A stretch of 64,000 bases of DNA from Flavobacteriaceae bacterium PS02293. Its GTDB lineage: Bacteria; Bacteroidota; Bacteroidia; Flavobacteriales; Weeksellaceae. Made by a program: the position numbers and the translations under genes. The stretch lies in NCBI GenBank assembly GCA_029960045.1, contig JASCOV010000001.1, positions 744,001 to 808,000 on the forward strand. Direction: 5' to 3'. Within the stretch, counting starts at the first letter, position 1. Every line of letters starts with the position of its first letter. Positions 27,040-36,083 of this stretch are shown piece after piece. Under the pieces are notes generated by a model that made no database searches, was not told the origin of the DNA, and saw only the letters and a list, made by a program, of their open reading frames with translations.

Positions 27040-27941
27040 TGATAAAACGAATTAAGTATCAGGATATTAATTTTCAGAAATATGATAATTGTATCAAAAC
27101 TGCTTTTCAGAATACTGATTATGCACAAAAATCATTTCTTGATATCGTAACAGAAAAGAGTTGGGAATTACTGGTTTATAAAGATTATGAAGCTGTAATG
27201 CCTATTCCTATCGTAATGAAATTTGGGTTTAAAATTGTTCTGATGCCAAAACTTTGTCAGCAATTGGGAGTATTCTCCAAACAAAATGATGAAACACTTA
27301 ATGATCTGTTTTACAATTATCTCACAAAACATTTTATTGTTTTATTTTATGCTTTTAATGGAGACAACACGATCTCAAATATTGGATTGAAAAAATCTTA
27401 TATTATCCCCCAAAATGAATATTCTGAAGTCAAAAAAAATTACAGCATTCATCGAAGAAGAAATGTCAGGATTATTGGGGATCTGGAAAATAATCTCAAT
27501 TTTCGAAAGGATTTGAAAACCAAAGACAAAGAATTTTTTTTAGAAAATGTAAAAGGTATCAAAAATAAGAACGACGCCAAAATTTATTTTGATCTGATGT
27601 ACAATTTGTGGCAGCATAAATTGATAGACATAGAAATTCTGGAATATAAAAATAAAACAGAATCTATGGCAGCATTATATAAGGGTGTAAAAAATAGCTA
27701 TCTTAGCCTTTTCATTAATAAAAATCCATTATCTAATACCAATATTCCATCAATAGTTATTGATCACCATCTACAACACACGATTGTAAATTACGGATTT
27801 GATTTTATGGGTAGCGATGTAGAAAGTGTTGCGAAATTTAATGAGCGTTTCGGAGCTATTGCGTATAAATATCCTATTGTATCACGCAGCAAAAAGGAAG
27901 TATTGATTCAGATTCTCAAAAAAATATTTCTCATAGAATAA
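27036..27941 (+). CDS. GNAT/FemAB-like acyltransferase-type protein
   Basis: This 301-residue protein overlaps the radC end by four bases. It shows YAQKSFLDIVTEKSWELLVY at the start, MPIPIVMKFGFKIVLMP, a central SIHRRRNVRII (~142-152), and a C-terminal segment SIVIDHHLQHTIVNYGFDFMG followed by SVAKFNERFGAIAYKYPIV (~263-282). The last pattern (DFMGS..VAKFNERFGA) is like the end of FemAB/MprF-class GNAT folds, where an acyl group is moved from tRNA or CoA. Substrate is unknown. The neighbour coding an L,D-transpeptidase hints at a peptidoglycan or envelope role, but this is inference. Confidence 0.55.
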   Translation: MMIKRIKYQDINFQKYDNCIKTAFQNTDYAQKSFLDIVTEKSWELLVYKDYEAVMPIPIVMKFGFKIVLMPKLCQQLGVFSKQNDETLNDLFYNYLTKHFIVLFYAFNGDNTISNIGLKKSYIIPQNEYSEVKKNYSIHRRRNVRIIGDLENNLNFRKDLKTKDKEFFLENVKGIKNKNDAKIYFDLMYNLWQHKLIDIEILEYKNKTESMAALYKGVKNSYLSLFINKNPLSNTNIPSIVIDHHLQHTIVNYGFDFMGSDVESVAKFNERFGAIAYKYPIVSRSKKEVLIQILKKIFLIE

Positions 27942-28016
27942 AAAAAACTTTTTAACAATGATGAAAAATCTTATTTTTTAATCAAAAAGTCTTAATTTCG
28001 CAGTCCTATTTCAGAT

Positions 28017-28526
28017 ATGTTTGATTCAGAATATTTTCCTTACGCTGCAGCGGTTATTATTGCTTTGCCATTTTTGGTTTTTGCAAAGAAGTTTGTCTAT
28101 GGATTTTTAAAACTCAAAAAACAGGAAATCAATTTTTTAGCAACCAAAACCAATAGCGAAATAAAACTCCAAGCTTTAGAAAGAATGACTTTGTTTCTTG
28201 AGCGTTTGAAACCATCAAATCTCGTCATGAAATTTGATAAAAACCTCCAGCCACACGAATTTGTTTTCTTAACCGAAAAAAATATCATCGAGGAATTCGA
28301 ATACAACGCTTCTCAGCAATTATACATTTCAAAGTCTTCTTGGCAAGACATTATAACAAGCAAAAACAACATTCTTCAAAGTCTTCGCAAAACTTACGAA
28401 CAGCTGAATGAAAACTCGAAACTGGAAGACTTCAAAACTGTTTTCCTTATGAGTTATCTTGATTCCGAAGATTATATTGCAGACACAATCGAGAATCTTA
28501 GAAAAGAACTTAACAAAATAATATAA
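28017..28526 (+). CDS. Conserved-type hypothetical membrane-anchored protein, 169 residues
   Basis: The protein has one N-terminal hydrophobic helix (YAAAVIIALPFLVFAKKFVY, ~8-27) followed by a cytoplasmic, mostly helical domain with many charged residues (TNSEIKLQALERMTLFLERL, QEIN-type coiled segments). It ends in SYLDSEDYIADTIENLRKEL. I recall no function for this type, although similar proteins beside pyrophosphatase are usual in flavobacteria. It starts 15 bases before ppa on the same strand, so it is likely co-transcribed with it. Confidence 0.55.
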   Translation: MFDSEYFPYAAAVIIALPFLVFAKKFVYGFLKLKKQEINFLATKTNSEIKLQALERMTLFLERLKPSNLVMKFDKNLQPHEFVFLTEKNIIEEFEYNASQQLYISKSSWQDIITSKNNILQSLRKTYEQLNENSKLEDFKTVFLMSYLDSEDYIADTIENLRKELNKII

Positions 28527-28541
28527 ACACTAAAAAGATAC

Positions 28542-29162
28542 ATGATTCCAAATTTTAAAGCCCATCCGTGGCACGGGATTTCAGCTGGAGACAACGCTCC
28601 GGAAGTTGTAAACGTTTTCGTAGAGATCGTTCCTACAGACACTATAAAATATGAAGTTGATAAAGAAAGTGGGTACCTAAAAGTAGATCGTCCGCAAAAA
28701 TTTTCCAACATCATCCCTGCAATGTACGGCTTTGTGCCAAGAACATATTGCGAAGAAGAAGTGAAAAATCTTGCCGTTGCAACCGGCGCAACCGACGTTA
28801 CAGAAGGCGATCACGATCCTTTGGATATCTGCGTTTTGAGTTCACATAACTTCACTTCAGGAAATATCTTATTGCAAGCAATTCCAATTGGAGGTTTCCA
28901 AATGATTGACAAAGGAGAAGCTGATGATAAAATCATCGCAGTTTTGGTGGAAGATCAGGTTTATGGCCATATCAGAGATATTTCTGAATTGCCAACTGCC
29001 GAAGTTAACCGTCTTTTGCATTACTTCTTAAGCTACAAAAACCTTCCAACAGAACCTGCAAAAGTGAAAATCGATTTGATTTACGGTGCAGACCAGGCGA
29101 AAAAAGTAATCGTAGCATCACAAAAAGATTATACAGACAATTTCGTTGACAAATTGAAATAA
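28542..29162 (+). CDS. ppa: Inorganic pyrophosphatase (family I)
   Basis: This 206-residue soluble enzyme hydrolyses pyrophosphate to phosphate, pulling biosynthetic reactions forward. It has the family signature EGDHDPLDICVLS (~88-100, the D-x-D-P-x-D metal site), YEVDKESGYLKVDR (~44-57), YGFVPRTYCEE and the catalytic-site stretch KGEADDKIIAVLVED (~126-140). It starts with MIPNFKAHPWHGISAG, a start seen in Bacteroidota pyrophosphatases. Length is slightly above the E. coli enzyme (~176), as in its relatives. A strong terminator follows. Confidence 0.93.
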   Translation: MIPNFKAHPWHGISAGDNAPEVVNVFVEIVPTDTIKYEVDKESGYLKVDRPQKFSNIIPAMYGFVPRTYCEEEVKNLAVATGATDVTEGDHDPLDICVLSSHNFTSGNILLQAIPIGGFQMIDKGEADDKIIAVLVEDQVYGHIRDISELPTAEVNRLLHYFLSYKNLPTEPAKVKIDLIYGADQAKKVIVASQKDYTDNFVDKLK

Positions 29163-29182
29163 GAATAAGTTATACCAATTAA

Positions 29183-29217
29183 AAAATGCCATCTTTTCTA
29201 AGGTGGCATTTTTGTTT
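29183..29217 (+). terminator. Terminator after ppa
   Basis: AAATGCCA and TGGCATTT form the core of a stem spanning 29184-29211, with TTTTTG after it on the plus strand and a run of A before it. It lies 21 bases after the ppa stop. Confidence 0.85.
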
Positions 29218-29228
29218 TATAATTATTT

Positions 29229-29312
29229 GGGCGCCTTTATCCGTCTTCCGTTCCCAATCTTTTTGCCATCGCTTTTTCCAGCCACAAAAAAGGATTTCCA
29301 CTCAAGCCGGGG
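29229..29312 (-). repeat. Copy R1 of the ~105-base interspersed repeat (reverse orientation, shortened)
   Basis: Read on the minus strand this matches the copies at 56776 and 63736: CTTGAGTGGAAATCC, a T run, GC-containing middle, then an A run, GATTGGGAACGGAAG and CGGATAAAGGCGCCC. It is shorter in the loop and its arms are uneven (T6 versus A5). It fills most of the 284-base space between ppa and mgtE; the rest (29313-29446) holds a half copy of the TTTGTCATTCC hairpin and no gene. Confidence 0.7.
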
Positions 29313-29446
29313 CGCGCTTCGCCAGGATTGAAGATTTGTCATTCCAGTTTACGTGTTTTTAACTTTGATGAGTTCTACGTCTTTGCGAACCGTAAGAATA
29401 TTTTCAATAATGAAATAAATCTCTGCGGACTTTGCGTTAAATTTTT

Positions 29447-30703
29447 TTAGAGTAGTTTCCCAGTAAGAAACAATCCTGCAACAGAGAAATAAATAATCAA
29501 TCCCGTCACATCCACAAGTGTAGCTACAAAAGGAGCAGAAGAAGTCGCTGGATCCAGTTTCAGTTTTTTAAGAACAAACGGAACCATAGAACCGGAAATA
29601 GTTCCCCAAAGTACGATCAGCATTAAAGAAATTCCGATACTCAATCCTACAAAAGCCCAATGCTCTCCATAATTGAAAAGTCCGACTTTCTGCCAGAATG
29701 CGATTCTCATAAAACCAATAATACCTAAAATACTTCCAAGGAATATTCCGGTAAAGATTTCCTTTTTCATGACGTACCACCAATCTTTCAAACCGATCTC
29801 CTGTAGCGCCATTGCACGAATAATCAAAGTCGCAGCCTGAGAACCGGTATTTCCTCCACTTGAGATAATTAATGGAACAAATAAGGCTAAAACAACCGCT
29901 TTCTGAATTTCATCTTCAAAATAACCCATTGCAGAGGCAGTAAGCATTTCGGAAAAGAAAAGAACAATCAGCCAGAAGCCACGTTTCTTAACCATTTCAA
30001 AAATAGAAGTCTGGGTGTAAGGCATATCCAAGGCATCCAAACCTCCAAATTTCTGAATATCTTCGGTATTCTGAGATTCAATTTGATCTAAGATGTCATC
30101 AATAGTTACAATTCCAACTAAAACGCCATTTTCTGTGATAATCGGCAAAGCACTTCGGTCATATTTCTCAAAATAAGGAACTGCATCTTCTTTGGAAGTT
30201 GTTGTGGTAATCGCAACAAAATGATCATCGGAAAGTTCAGAAATCAATTGATCTTCGTCAGCCAATAGGAGAGAACCAATCGTAATATCGTCTATCAATC
30301 GATTTCTTTCATCTACAACATACAGAAAATTAAGCGTTTCCACTTTTTTCCCTACCTTTTTAATTTGCTGAAGACAACGTTTTACAGTCCATTCTTTACG
30401 GATTTGAACGTAATAAGGTGTCATTAAACGTGCAATAGAATCGGCTTCGTAACCTAAAAGTTTCAAAGCGACTCTTCGTTCCTGCGGATTTAAAAGGTTG
30501 ATAGAAGACTTGATCAATTCATCCGGAAAATCTTCAAACAGTTGTGTTCTGTCATCAGGAGACATTTCATTCAGGATGTCAGAAACTTCGTGGCTTGCAA
30601 TGCTTCGTATCGTTTCTTCCTGGAAATCAGGATCTAAGTGAGAGAAAACATCTGCTTTTTCAGATTTCGGTAATTTCAGAAACTGCAGCAAACGTTCTTT
30701 CAC
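29447..30703 (-). CDS. mgtE: Magnesium transporter MgtE
   Basis: This inner-membrane Mg2+ channel has an N domain of paired-helix repeats ([40 protein letters not shown]), two CBS domains (~125-245, [20 protein letters not shown] and [20 protein letters not shown]) and five C-terminal helices with [17 protein letters not shown] (~280-296), the selectivity region. The only standard start is GTG 30703 (418 residues). However, the frame continues open upstream to a TAA at 30772-30770 and codes [13 protein letters not shown], which matches the MgtE N-domain opening. The true protein is therefore probably ~20 residues longer with an unusual start codon. The start given is a minimum. Confidence 0.88.
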   Translation of the reverse strand: MKERLLQFLKLPKSEKADVFSHLDPDFQEETIRSIASHEVSDILNEMSPDDRTQLFEDFPDELIKSSINLLNPQERRVALKLLGYEADSIARLMTPYYVQIRKEWTVKRCLQQIKKVGKKVETLNFLYVVDERNRLIDDITIGSLLLADEDQLISELSDDHFVAITTTTSKEDAVPYFEKYDRSALPIITENGVLVGIVTIDDILDQIESQNTEDIQKFGGLDALDMPYTQTSIFEMVKKRGFWLIVLFFSEMLTASAMGYFEDEIQKAVVLALFVPLIISSGGNTGSQAATLIIRAMALQEIGLKDWWYVMKKEIFTGIFLGSILGIIGFMRIAFWQKVGLFNYGEHWAFVGLSIGISLMLIVLWGTISGSMVPFVLKKLKLDPATSSAPFVATLVDVTGLIIYFSVAGLFLTGKLL

Positions 30704-30785
30704 CGGCAGTTTGCTCAGTGATTCTGCTACGTCAGCGGGATTTAATATGATTTCCGGATTCTCGATTGTTTAGAATTTTGCATTG

Positions 30786-30793
30786 CAAAAGTA
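30786..30793 (-). promoter_or_regulatory. -7 promoter element of mgtE
   Basis: TACTTTTG on the minus strand is an exact TAnnTTTG match. A start point a few bases downstream (~30780) would give a leader of only 10-20 bases before the likely true mgtE N-terminus near 30766, and of ~75 bases before the GTG at 30703. Confidence 0.6.
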
Positions 30794-30867
30794 TTAAAAT
30801 CTGAAAGAATTCCTTTAGAAATAGATTAATATAATGTGAATAAAAGTTAGTTTAGAACAGAATAAAA

Positions 30868-31422
30868 TTAGTTCATCAGCTCTTTGTGGATTTTTCTGAT
30901 CGCACCTTTTGTTCCGATGATTACAGAATTGGAAGCTGAACCAAGTAATCTTGCATTTCCCTTATAAGTGTCGTAAGAAGTTTCCATAATGAAATGTCCT
31001 TTGGAATCGTATAATTTCATACTCACAACCACTTGATTTGAAAACACATACTTTCCAAAACCAACTTTAAAATATTTAACTTTCGGGATTACTGCAACAT
31101 CAGCGTTGTTGTTCTGGCAAATTTCTTTCACTGTTTTTGTATCTACATCATCAAAAGAAATAGGAGTATCAACCTGCAAATACTTGATGTTTCCCAGAGA
31201 TTTCATTTTATCAGAAGTTGCACTGTAAAAAGCAGTGTAAGTTGGTTCTTTAATTTCAGTGATATCTGGAAAGATTTCTGGATTGAAATAAAGTACTGTT
31301 TTTACTTTAGAAATTTTGAAGTCTTTATTCTTATAAACCAAAGTGTCTCCATAATTTGCGCAGGAAATCAGGAGAATTGATACATAGAAAGTTAGAAAAA
31401 AAGAAGATAGATGTGTTTTCAT
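30868..31422 (-). CDS. Hypothetical lipoprotein, 184 residues
   Basis: The start at 31422 (MKTHLSSFFLTFYVSILLIS, lipobox LISC-A) is preferred over one 24 bases upstream, because it gives a normal signal peptide. The mature part shows KISKVKTVLYFNPEIFPDI, SLGNIKYLQVDTP, NADVAVIPKVKYFKVGFG and a closing glycine/serine stretch NARLLGSASNSVIIGTKG. The strand-rich pattern with a conserved DVAVIPKV resembles small outer-membrane lipoproteins involved in efflux or assembly, but no family is sure. It is monocistronic, between mgtE and polA promoters. Confidence 0.6.
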   Translation of the reverse strand: MKTHLSSFFLTFYVSILLISCANYGDTLVYKNKDFKISKVKTVLYFNPEIFPDITEIKEPTYTAFYSATSDKMKSLGNIKYLQVDTPISFDDVDTKTVKEICQNNNADVAVIPKVKYFKVGFGKYVFSNQVVVSMKLYDSKGHFIMETSYDTYKGNARLLGSASNSVIIGTKGAIRKIHKELMN

Positions 31423-31540
31423 TTGCTTTTGCAAAATTACAATCAAATTTCAATATTTCAATACAAATTTTAAGATTTTTTTAACAGAATTCAATAGTTG
31501 TATTTTCAAGTCTTTCAATCATTAATCATCACATTTTTAT

Positions 31541-31548
31541 TACTTTTG
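31541..31548 (+). promoter_or_regulatory. -7 promoter element of polA, start codon 5 bases away
   Basis: TACTTTTG matches TAnnTTTG exactly and ends five bases before the polA ATG at 31554. Transcription starting 5-7 bases downstream of the element would begin at or next to the ATG, implying a leaderless mRNA. Confidence 0.6.
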
Positions 31549-31553
31549 TTTTT

Positions 31554-34394
31554 ATGACTTCAACAGACAAAAGATTATATCTCATAGATGCTTACGCGAT
31601 GATTTTCCGTGGTTATTTTGCATTCATCAAAAACCCGAGAATCACTACGAAAGGCATCAATACATCGGCTATTTTTGGTTTTACAAATTCTTTGATAGAA
31701 TTGATAAAAAGAGATCGTCCAACGCATTTGGCAGTTGTTTTTGATGTGGGAAGAACCAATGTCCGTCACAATGATTATGCAGAATATAAAGCTAATCGTC
31801 TGGAAACGCCGGAACCAATTCTTATTGCAAAACCTTTTATTTACAGTATTTTGGAGGCAATGCACATTCCAGTTTTGGGAGTTGAAGGTTATGAAGCTGA
31901 TGATGTCATCGGAACCATTGCCTGCAAAGCTGAGAAACAGGGTTACAATGTCTTTATGGTAACGCCTGACAAGGATTTTGCACAATTGGTAACGGATAAA
32001 ATTAAGATGTACAAACCCAGTTCGAAAGGTGGCGACATTGAAATTCTTGGAGTTGAAGAAGTCAAAGCAAAATATGAGATCGATGATCCGAAACAAATCA
32101 TAGATTATCTTGGGATGATGGGCGATGCAGTGGATAATATTCCAGGACTGGAAGGCGTTGGTGAGAAAACTGCTAAGAAATTTATTCAGGAATTTGGATC
32201 GATGGAAAATCTTTTGGCCAATACACATACACTGAAAGGGAAACTTAAAGAAAAAGTTGAAGCTAGCGCAGAAAGAGGTTTGTTATCCAAAAAGTTAGCA
32301 ACTATTCTTTGTGATGCGCCTATCGAATTTATAGAGGAACAATATGATTTGGATGTTCCTGATTTTGATAAAGTAAAAGAAATTTTTGAAGAGTTGGAGT
32401 TTAGGAGACTTTATGAAAATCTTTATCGTGCATTTTCCAACAAAGAATATGTTGAAGAATTGCAGGATGGCGGTACAGAAGCGTCTGAGAAAACTACAAC
32501 TACAAACGATAATGCTGTTCACAAAAATGGAACAATGGATCTCTTTGCGAGTTTCGAACAATTAGAACAGGCAACGACCACAAAATCAAATATCGAAGGT
32601 AACGATCATCTTTATCAATACATCGATAATCCAAAAGCTCAGAAAATCCTTTTAGAAAATCTATTGAAGCAAAAAGCAGTTTGTTTTGATACAGAAACGA
32701 CTTCCCTTAATGAGTTGGAAGCTGAACTAATTGGGATGAGTTTTTCTTATAAAAAAGGCTTAGCTTACTACGTTCCGATTTCTGAAAATCAGGAAGAAGC
32801 ACAGAATACCGTTGAACTTTTCCGACCATTTTTTGAAGCCGAAAATATTCTAAAAATTGCCCATAATCTGAAATATGACGCAAAAGTCCTTCAGAACTAT
32901 AACATTAATATCAAAGGAAAAATCTTTGATACGATGATTGCGCATTATCTTCTGAATCCCGACGGCCGACACGGAATGGACTATCTATCAGAAATGTATC
33001 TGGATTATAAACCAGTTTCTATAGAATCTCTCATAGGTAAAAAAGGAAAAAATCAATTGACACTTCGTGAAGTTGATATCGAAACTCAAACAGCTTATGC
33101 AGCCGAAGATGCGGATGTGACTTTCCAATTATACGAATTGTTTGCGCCACAATTACCAAAGGAAAATCTGGAAGAATTATTTTACAGTGTCGAAATGCCA
33201 TTAATGCGCGTTCTTGCGAAGATTGAATTGACAGGCGTAAAACTCGATAACAATTGGCTGGCACAGGAAAGTATCGATCTTGAAAACGATTTGCGACTAT
33301 TAGAATCCAAAATTTTTGAATTGTCCGGAGAGAATTTCAATATGAATTCGCCTAAGCAATTGGGTGAGATTCTTTTCGATAAAATGCAATTGGATCCAAA
33401 AGCGAAAAAAACCAAAACCGGACAATACGCAACTTCCGAAGATGTGCTTCAGAAATTATCTTCGAAACACGAAATTATCGCTTCAATTCTGGAATACAGA
33501 ACTTTACAAAAACTAAAGTCCACTTATGTTGACGCTTTGCCAAGTCAAATTGATAAAAAAGATAATCGCGTTCATACAACTTTTGCACAAACTGTTGCAG
33601 CAACAGGACGTTTGGCAAGTGTGAATCCGAATCTTCAAAATATCCCGATCCGAACTTTGAGAGGCCAGCAAATCCGTGGAGCTTTCGTTTCTGATGAAGG
33701 AAAGAAAATCATTTCTGCCGATTATTCTCAAATTGAATTAAGATTAATTGCTGAAATTTCCGGCGAACAAAATATGATTGCTGCTTTCCAAAATGGCGAA
33801 GATATTCACGTTTCTACAGCTGCTAAGTTATTTGATATTCCATTGGAAGAAGTAACGAAAACTCAAAGAGGTCAGGCAAAAACGGTAAATTTTGGAATTA
33901 TTTATGGACAAGGTGCTTTTGCTTTGGCAGAACAAACCGGACTTTCCAGAACCGAGGCGAAGAAGATGATTGATTCTTATTACGAGAGCTATCCACGTTT
34001 GAAAGAATATATGGCTGAGCAGGTGAAAAAAGCTCAGGATTTAGGTTATGTAGAAACCATTCTTGGCAGAAGACGCCATTTGAAAGATATTAATTCCAGC
34101 AATTTTGTTGTTAAGGCTCATGCTGAAAGAAACGCTGTAAATGCGCCAATCCAAGGAAGTGCAGCCGATATTATAAAGCTTGCAATGATAAAAATCGACA
34201 ACGAATTGGAAACTCAAAACCTTGAAACCAAAATGCTTTTGCAGGTTCATGATGAATTACTTTTCGAAACTCCAATTGATGAAGTTGATGTTGCAATGGC
34301 ATTAATTAAAAAAGAAATGGAATCTGCTTTTTCTACGACGGTTCCTTTATTAGTAGAAGTTGGAGTTGGGGATAATTGGCTGGAAGCGCATTAA
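31554..34394 (+). CDS. polA: DNA polymerase I
   Basis: This 946-residue repair and lagging-strand polymerase has all three domains. The 5' nuclease (1-~300) shows YLIDAYAMIFRGYFA, VFDVGRTNVRH and GVEGYEADDVIGT. The 3'-5' exonuclease (~350-540) looks active: FDTETTSLN, NLKYDAKVLQ and YAAEDADVTF keep the acidic residues. The polymerase has motif A SADYSQIELRLIAEISG (~721), motif B RGQAKTVNFGIIYG and motif C LLQVHDELLFE (~895), ending GDNWLEAH. A near-leaderless promoter precedes it. The last ~85 bases recur at 35967-36047 (see that entry). Confidence 0.95.
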   Translation: MTSTDKRLYLIDAYAMIFRGYFAFIKNPRITTKGINTSAIFGFTNSLIELIKRDRPTHLAVVFDVGRTNVRHNDYAEYKANRLETPEPILIAKPFIYSILEAMHIPVLGVEGYEADDVIGTIACKAEKQGYNVFMVTPDKDFAQLVTDKIKMYKPSSKGGDIEILGVEEVKAKYEIDDPKQIIDYLGMMGDAVDNIPGLEGVGEKTAKKFIQEFGSMENLLANTHTLKGKLKEKVEASAERGLLSKKLATILCDAPIEFIEEQYDLDVPDFDKVKEIFEELEFRRLYENLYRAFSNKEYVEELQDGGTEASEKTTTTNDNAVHKNGTMDLFASFEQLEQATTTKSNIEGNDHLYQYIDNPKAQKILLENLLKQKAVCFDTETTSLNELEAELIGMSFSYKKGLAYYVPISENQEEAQNTVELFRPFFEAENILKIAHNLKYDAKVLQNYNINIKGKIFDTMIAHYLLNPDGRHGMDYLSEMYLDYKPVSIESLIGKKGKNQLTLREVDIETQTAYAAEDADVTFQLYELFAPQLPKENLEELFYSVEMPLMRVLAKIELTGVKLDNNWLAQESIDLENDLRLLESKIFELSGENFNMNSPKQLGEILFDKMQLDPKAKKTKTGQYATSEDVLQKLSSKHEIIASILEYRTLQKLKSTYVDALPSQIDKKDNRVHTTFAQTVAATGRLASVNPNLQNIPIRTLRGQQIRGAFVSDEGKKIISADYSQIELRLIAEISGEQNMIAAFQNGEDIHVSTAAKLFDIPLEEVTKTQRGQAKTVNFGIIYGQGAFALAEQTGLSRTEAKKMIDSYYESYPRLKEYMAEQVKKAQDLGYVETILGRRRHLKDINSSNFVVKAHAERNAVNAPIQGSAADIIKLAMIKIDNELETQNLETKMLLQVHDELLFETPIDEVDVAMALIKKEMESAFSTTVPLLVEVGVGDNWLEAH

Positions 34395-34449
34395 AAAATA
34401 TAAACAAGCGAATATGTTTCCTGATAAGAAAATTTTATATTGAATTTTT

Positions 34450-35490
34450 ATGGATTTTAATGAGCTAATAGTTTTTTTCTTTAGTACTCTTGGTGTTTTT
34501 AATGGGATTATTTTGGCGTTGTACTTTATGTTTAATAAAGAACAGAGGGAAATTCCTTCCCGTTTTTTTCTAGGTTTTTTCATGATTATGATAACGCTTC
34601 GATTATTGAAATCCGTAGGGATTTATTTTAACAATTTATTAGACTTAACCTTTGTTCAATTCGGTTTAATGGCTTGTTTCATGATTGGGCCTGCTTTTTT
34701 TGTCTACATTTTGTCTTGCTATTCCTCAACAAGAATTTTGGAAAAATGGAAGGCTTTGTTATTCATTTTATTAGGATTTATTATTGTTTTTGGGTTATTA
34801 TTTTCGTATTCACAGAATATTGAAATATGGAGAAAATATATAATAAAGTATATTTTTATCTTTTGGTTTAGTACGATTTTTATTTCTATCATTACGTTTT
34901 TTGTTTTGTATAAAAAACGAAAAGAAATAGTTTTAGATAGACTTTTGCTTCCGGTATTTTATAGTACTATTGTCGTTTGCGGAACTTATTTTTATGCTTT
35001 TATTACGAATTCTCGACCATTTTACATTTCTGGGAGTATTTTGTTTACACTTTTTTTATACCTTAATTTTTTCTTATTTTTTCCTAAAAAAGATAAAACC
35101 GTTGTAGAAACTACAGAAAAAGATAAGTATGCGAACAGAAAAATCTCCGAAGAATATGCTAATGAATTGCTAGATAAACTTTATAATCTTGTTTCTAAAG
35201 AAGAATTGTATAAAAATCCTAACCTAAAAATAAATGACCTTGCTTCTAGAATGAAAATTTCTTCGCATCAACTTTCTCAATTATTGAATGATAATTTAGG
35301 TAAAAGTTTCAATAATTATATCAATGAATTCCGAATTGAAAAAGCCTGCGAAAAAATCTTGACTGATTCGCATTTAAAAATCGAAGAAATTGGATACGAA
35401 GTAGGATTCAATTCCAAATCTACCTTTTTTACGACATTTAAAAAAGTGAAAAAAACTACGCCTTTATTGTACAGAACTATAATAAGTTAA
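34450..35490 (+). CDS. Membrane-bound AraC-family transcriptional regulator
   Basis: This 346-residue protein joins a membrane part of about seven hydrophobic segments (first ~215 residues, e.g. FFFSTLGVFNGIILALYFMF and LFILLGFIIVFGLLFSYSQ) to a C-terminal AraC DNA-binding domain. The latter has two helix-turn-helix units: KINDLASRMKISSHQLSQLL (~260-279) and IEEIGYEVGFNSKSTFFTTF (~317-336). The fusion is common in Bacteroidota and suggests sensing at the membrane with direct DNA binding. The gene lies in the segment between polA and the copy of the polA tail, 55 bases after polA, so it may have arrived as accessory DNA. Its targets are unknown. Confidence 0.8.
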   Translation: MDFNELIVFFFSTLGVFNGIILALYFMFNKEQREIPSRFFLGFFMIMITLRLLKSVGIYFNNLLDLTFVQFGLMACFMIGPAFFVYILSCYSSTRILEKWKALLFILLGFIIVFGLLFSYSQNIEIWRKYIIKYIFIFWFSTIFISIITFFVLYKKRKEIVLDRLLLPVFYSTIVVCGTYFYAFITNSRPFYISGSILFTLFLYLNFFLFFPKKDKTVVETTEKDKYANRKISEEYANELLDKLYNLVSKEELYKNPNLKINDLASRMKISSHQLSQLLNDNLGKSFNNYINEFRIEKACEKILTDSHLKIEEIGYEVGFNSKSTFFTTFKKVKKTTPLLYRTIIS

Positions 35491-35595
35491 CTGTTTTCTG
35501 TAGTTTGAATTTATAATTCTGAACTTCGGAATTACCATTCTAAACTACCTTTTAGGGATATGATTTTAGTTTTGACGAATCAAAAATAAAATCTT

Positions 35596-35931
35596 ATGTT
35601 AAATAAAATCATTAGTATCAGTTTATTGGTTTCAGGAGTATTTTTTTTAAATGCTCAAATTCAATTAAAAGGTAGTGTAGAAGACGTTAATTCTAGAGAT
35701 TCTGTTGTAGGAGCGCATGTTTATATTTTAAAAACAGATTCTACCGCAACGGAATTTAAAACGATAACTGAAGAAAATGGTAATTTTCATTTTTCTAATA
35801 TTCCGCTTCAGGAGTTTTTAGTAAAAGTGAAGTTTAAAAATGCAACGCAAATTATTCCGGTAAAAACAAAACAACCAAAAGAAACTATTTATTTGCAAAA
35901 TATAGAATTGTATATAAGGAGCAAGCATTAA
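35596..35931 (+). CDS. CarboxypepD_reg-like domain protein, probably a truncated outer-membrane protein
   Basis: This 111-residue protein has a signal peptide (MLNKIISISLLVSGVFFLNA) and one transthyretin-like domain (IQLKGSVEDVNSRDSVVGAH, ENGNFHFSNIPLQEFLVKVK). In Bacteroidota this domain usually forms the N-terminus of 700-900-residue TonB-linked or OmpA-like barrels. Here the frame stops right where the plug would start (IELYIRSKH then stop), and the copied polA tail begins 35 bases later. I infer a gene cut off by the rearrangement that placed the polA copy here. It could also be a genuine small periplasmic protein. It is preceded by the AraC regulator gene. Confidence 0.6.
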   Translation: MLNKIISISLLVSGVFFLNAQIQLKGSVEDVNSRDSVVGAHVYILKTDSTATEFKTITEENGNFHFSNIPLQEFLVKVKFKNATQIIPVKTKQPKETIYLQNIELYIRSKH

Positions 35932-35966
35932 TAAGATTCTCTATTGAAAGCTTAAAGACTCTACTC

Positions 35967-36047
35967 AAAAAAGAATTGGAGTCTACTTTTTCTACGACGG
36001 TTCCTTTATTAGAAGAAGTTGGAGATAATTTATTGGAAGCGCATTGA
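35967..36047 (+). pseudogene. Duplicated 3' end of polA
   Basis: Aligned by eye with 34308-34394, 73 of 81 positions match, with one 6-base in-frame deletion in the copy. It codes KKELESTFSTTVPLLEEVGD, then NLLEAH and a stop (TGA for TAA), against KKEMESAFSTTVPLLVEVGV in PolA. A 27-base block is identical. Sequence upstream of 35967 does not resemble polA, so only the tail was duplicated. There is no start codon and no sign of independent expression. It marks the right edge of a ~1.6-kb segment bounded by polA tails. Confidence 0.85.
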
Positions 36048-36083
36048 TAAACTGAAGTAATTAGAACAATAAACATAAAATTT

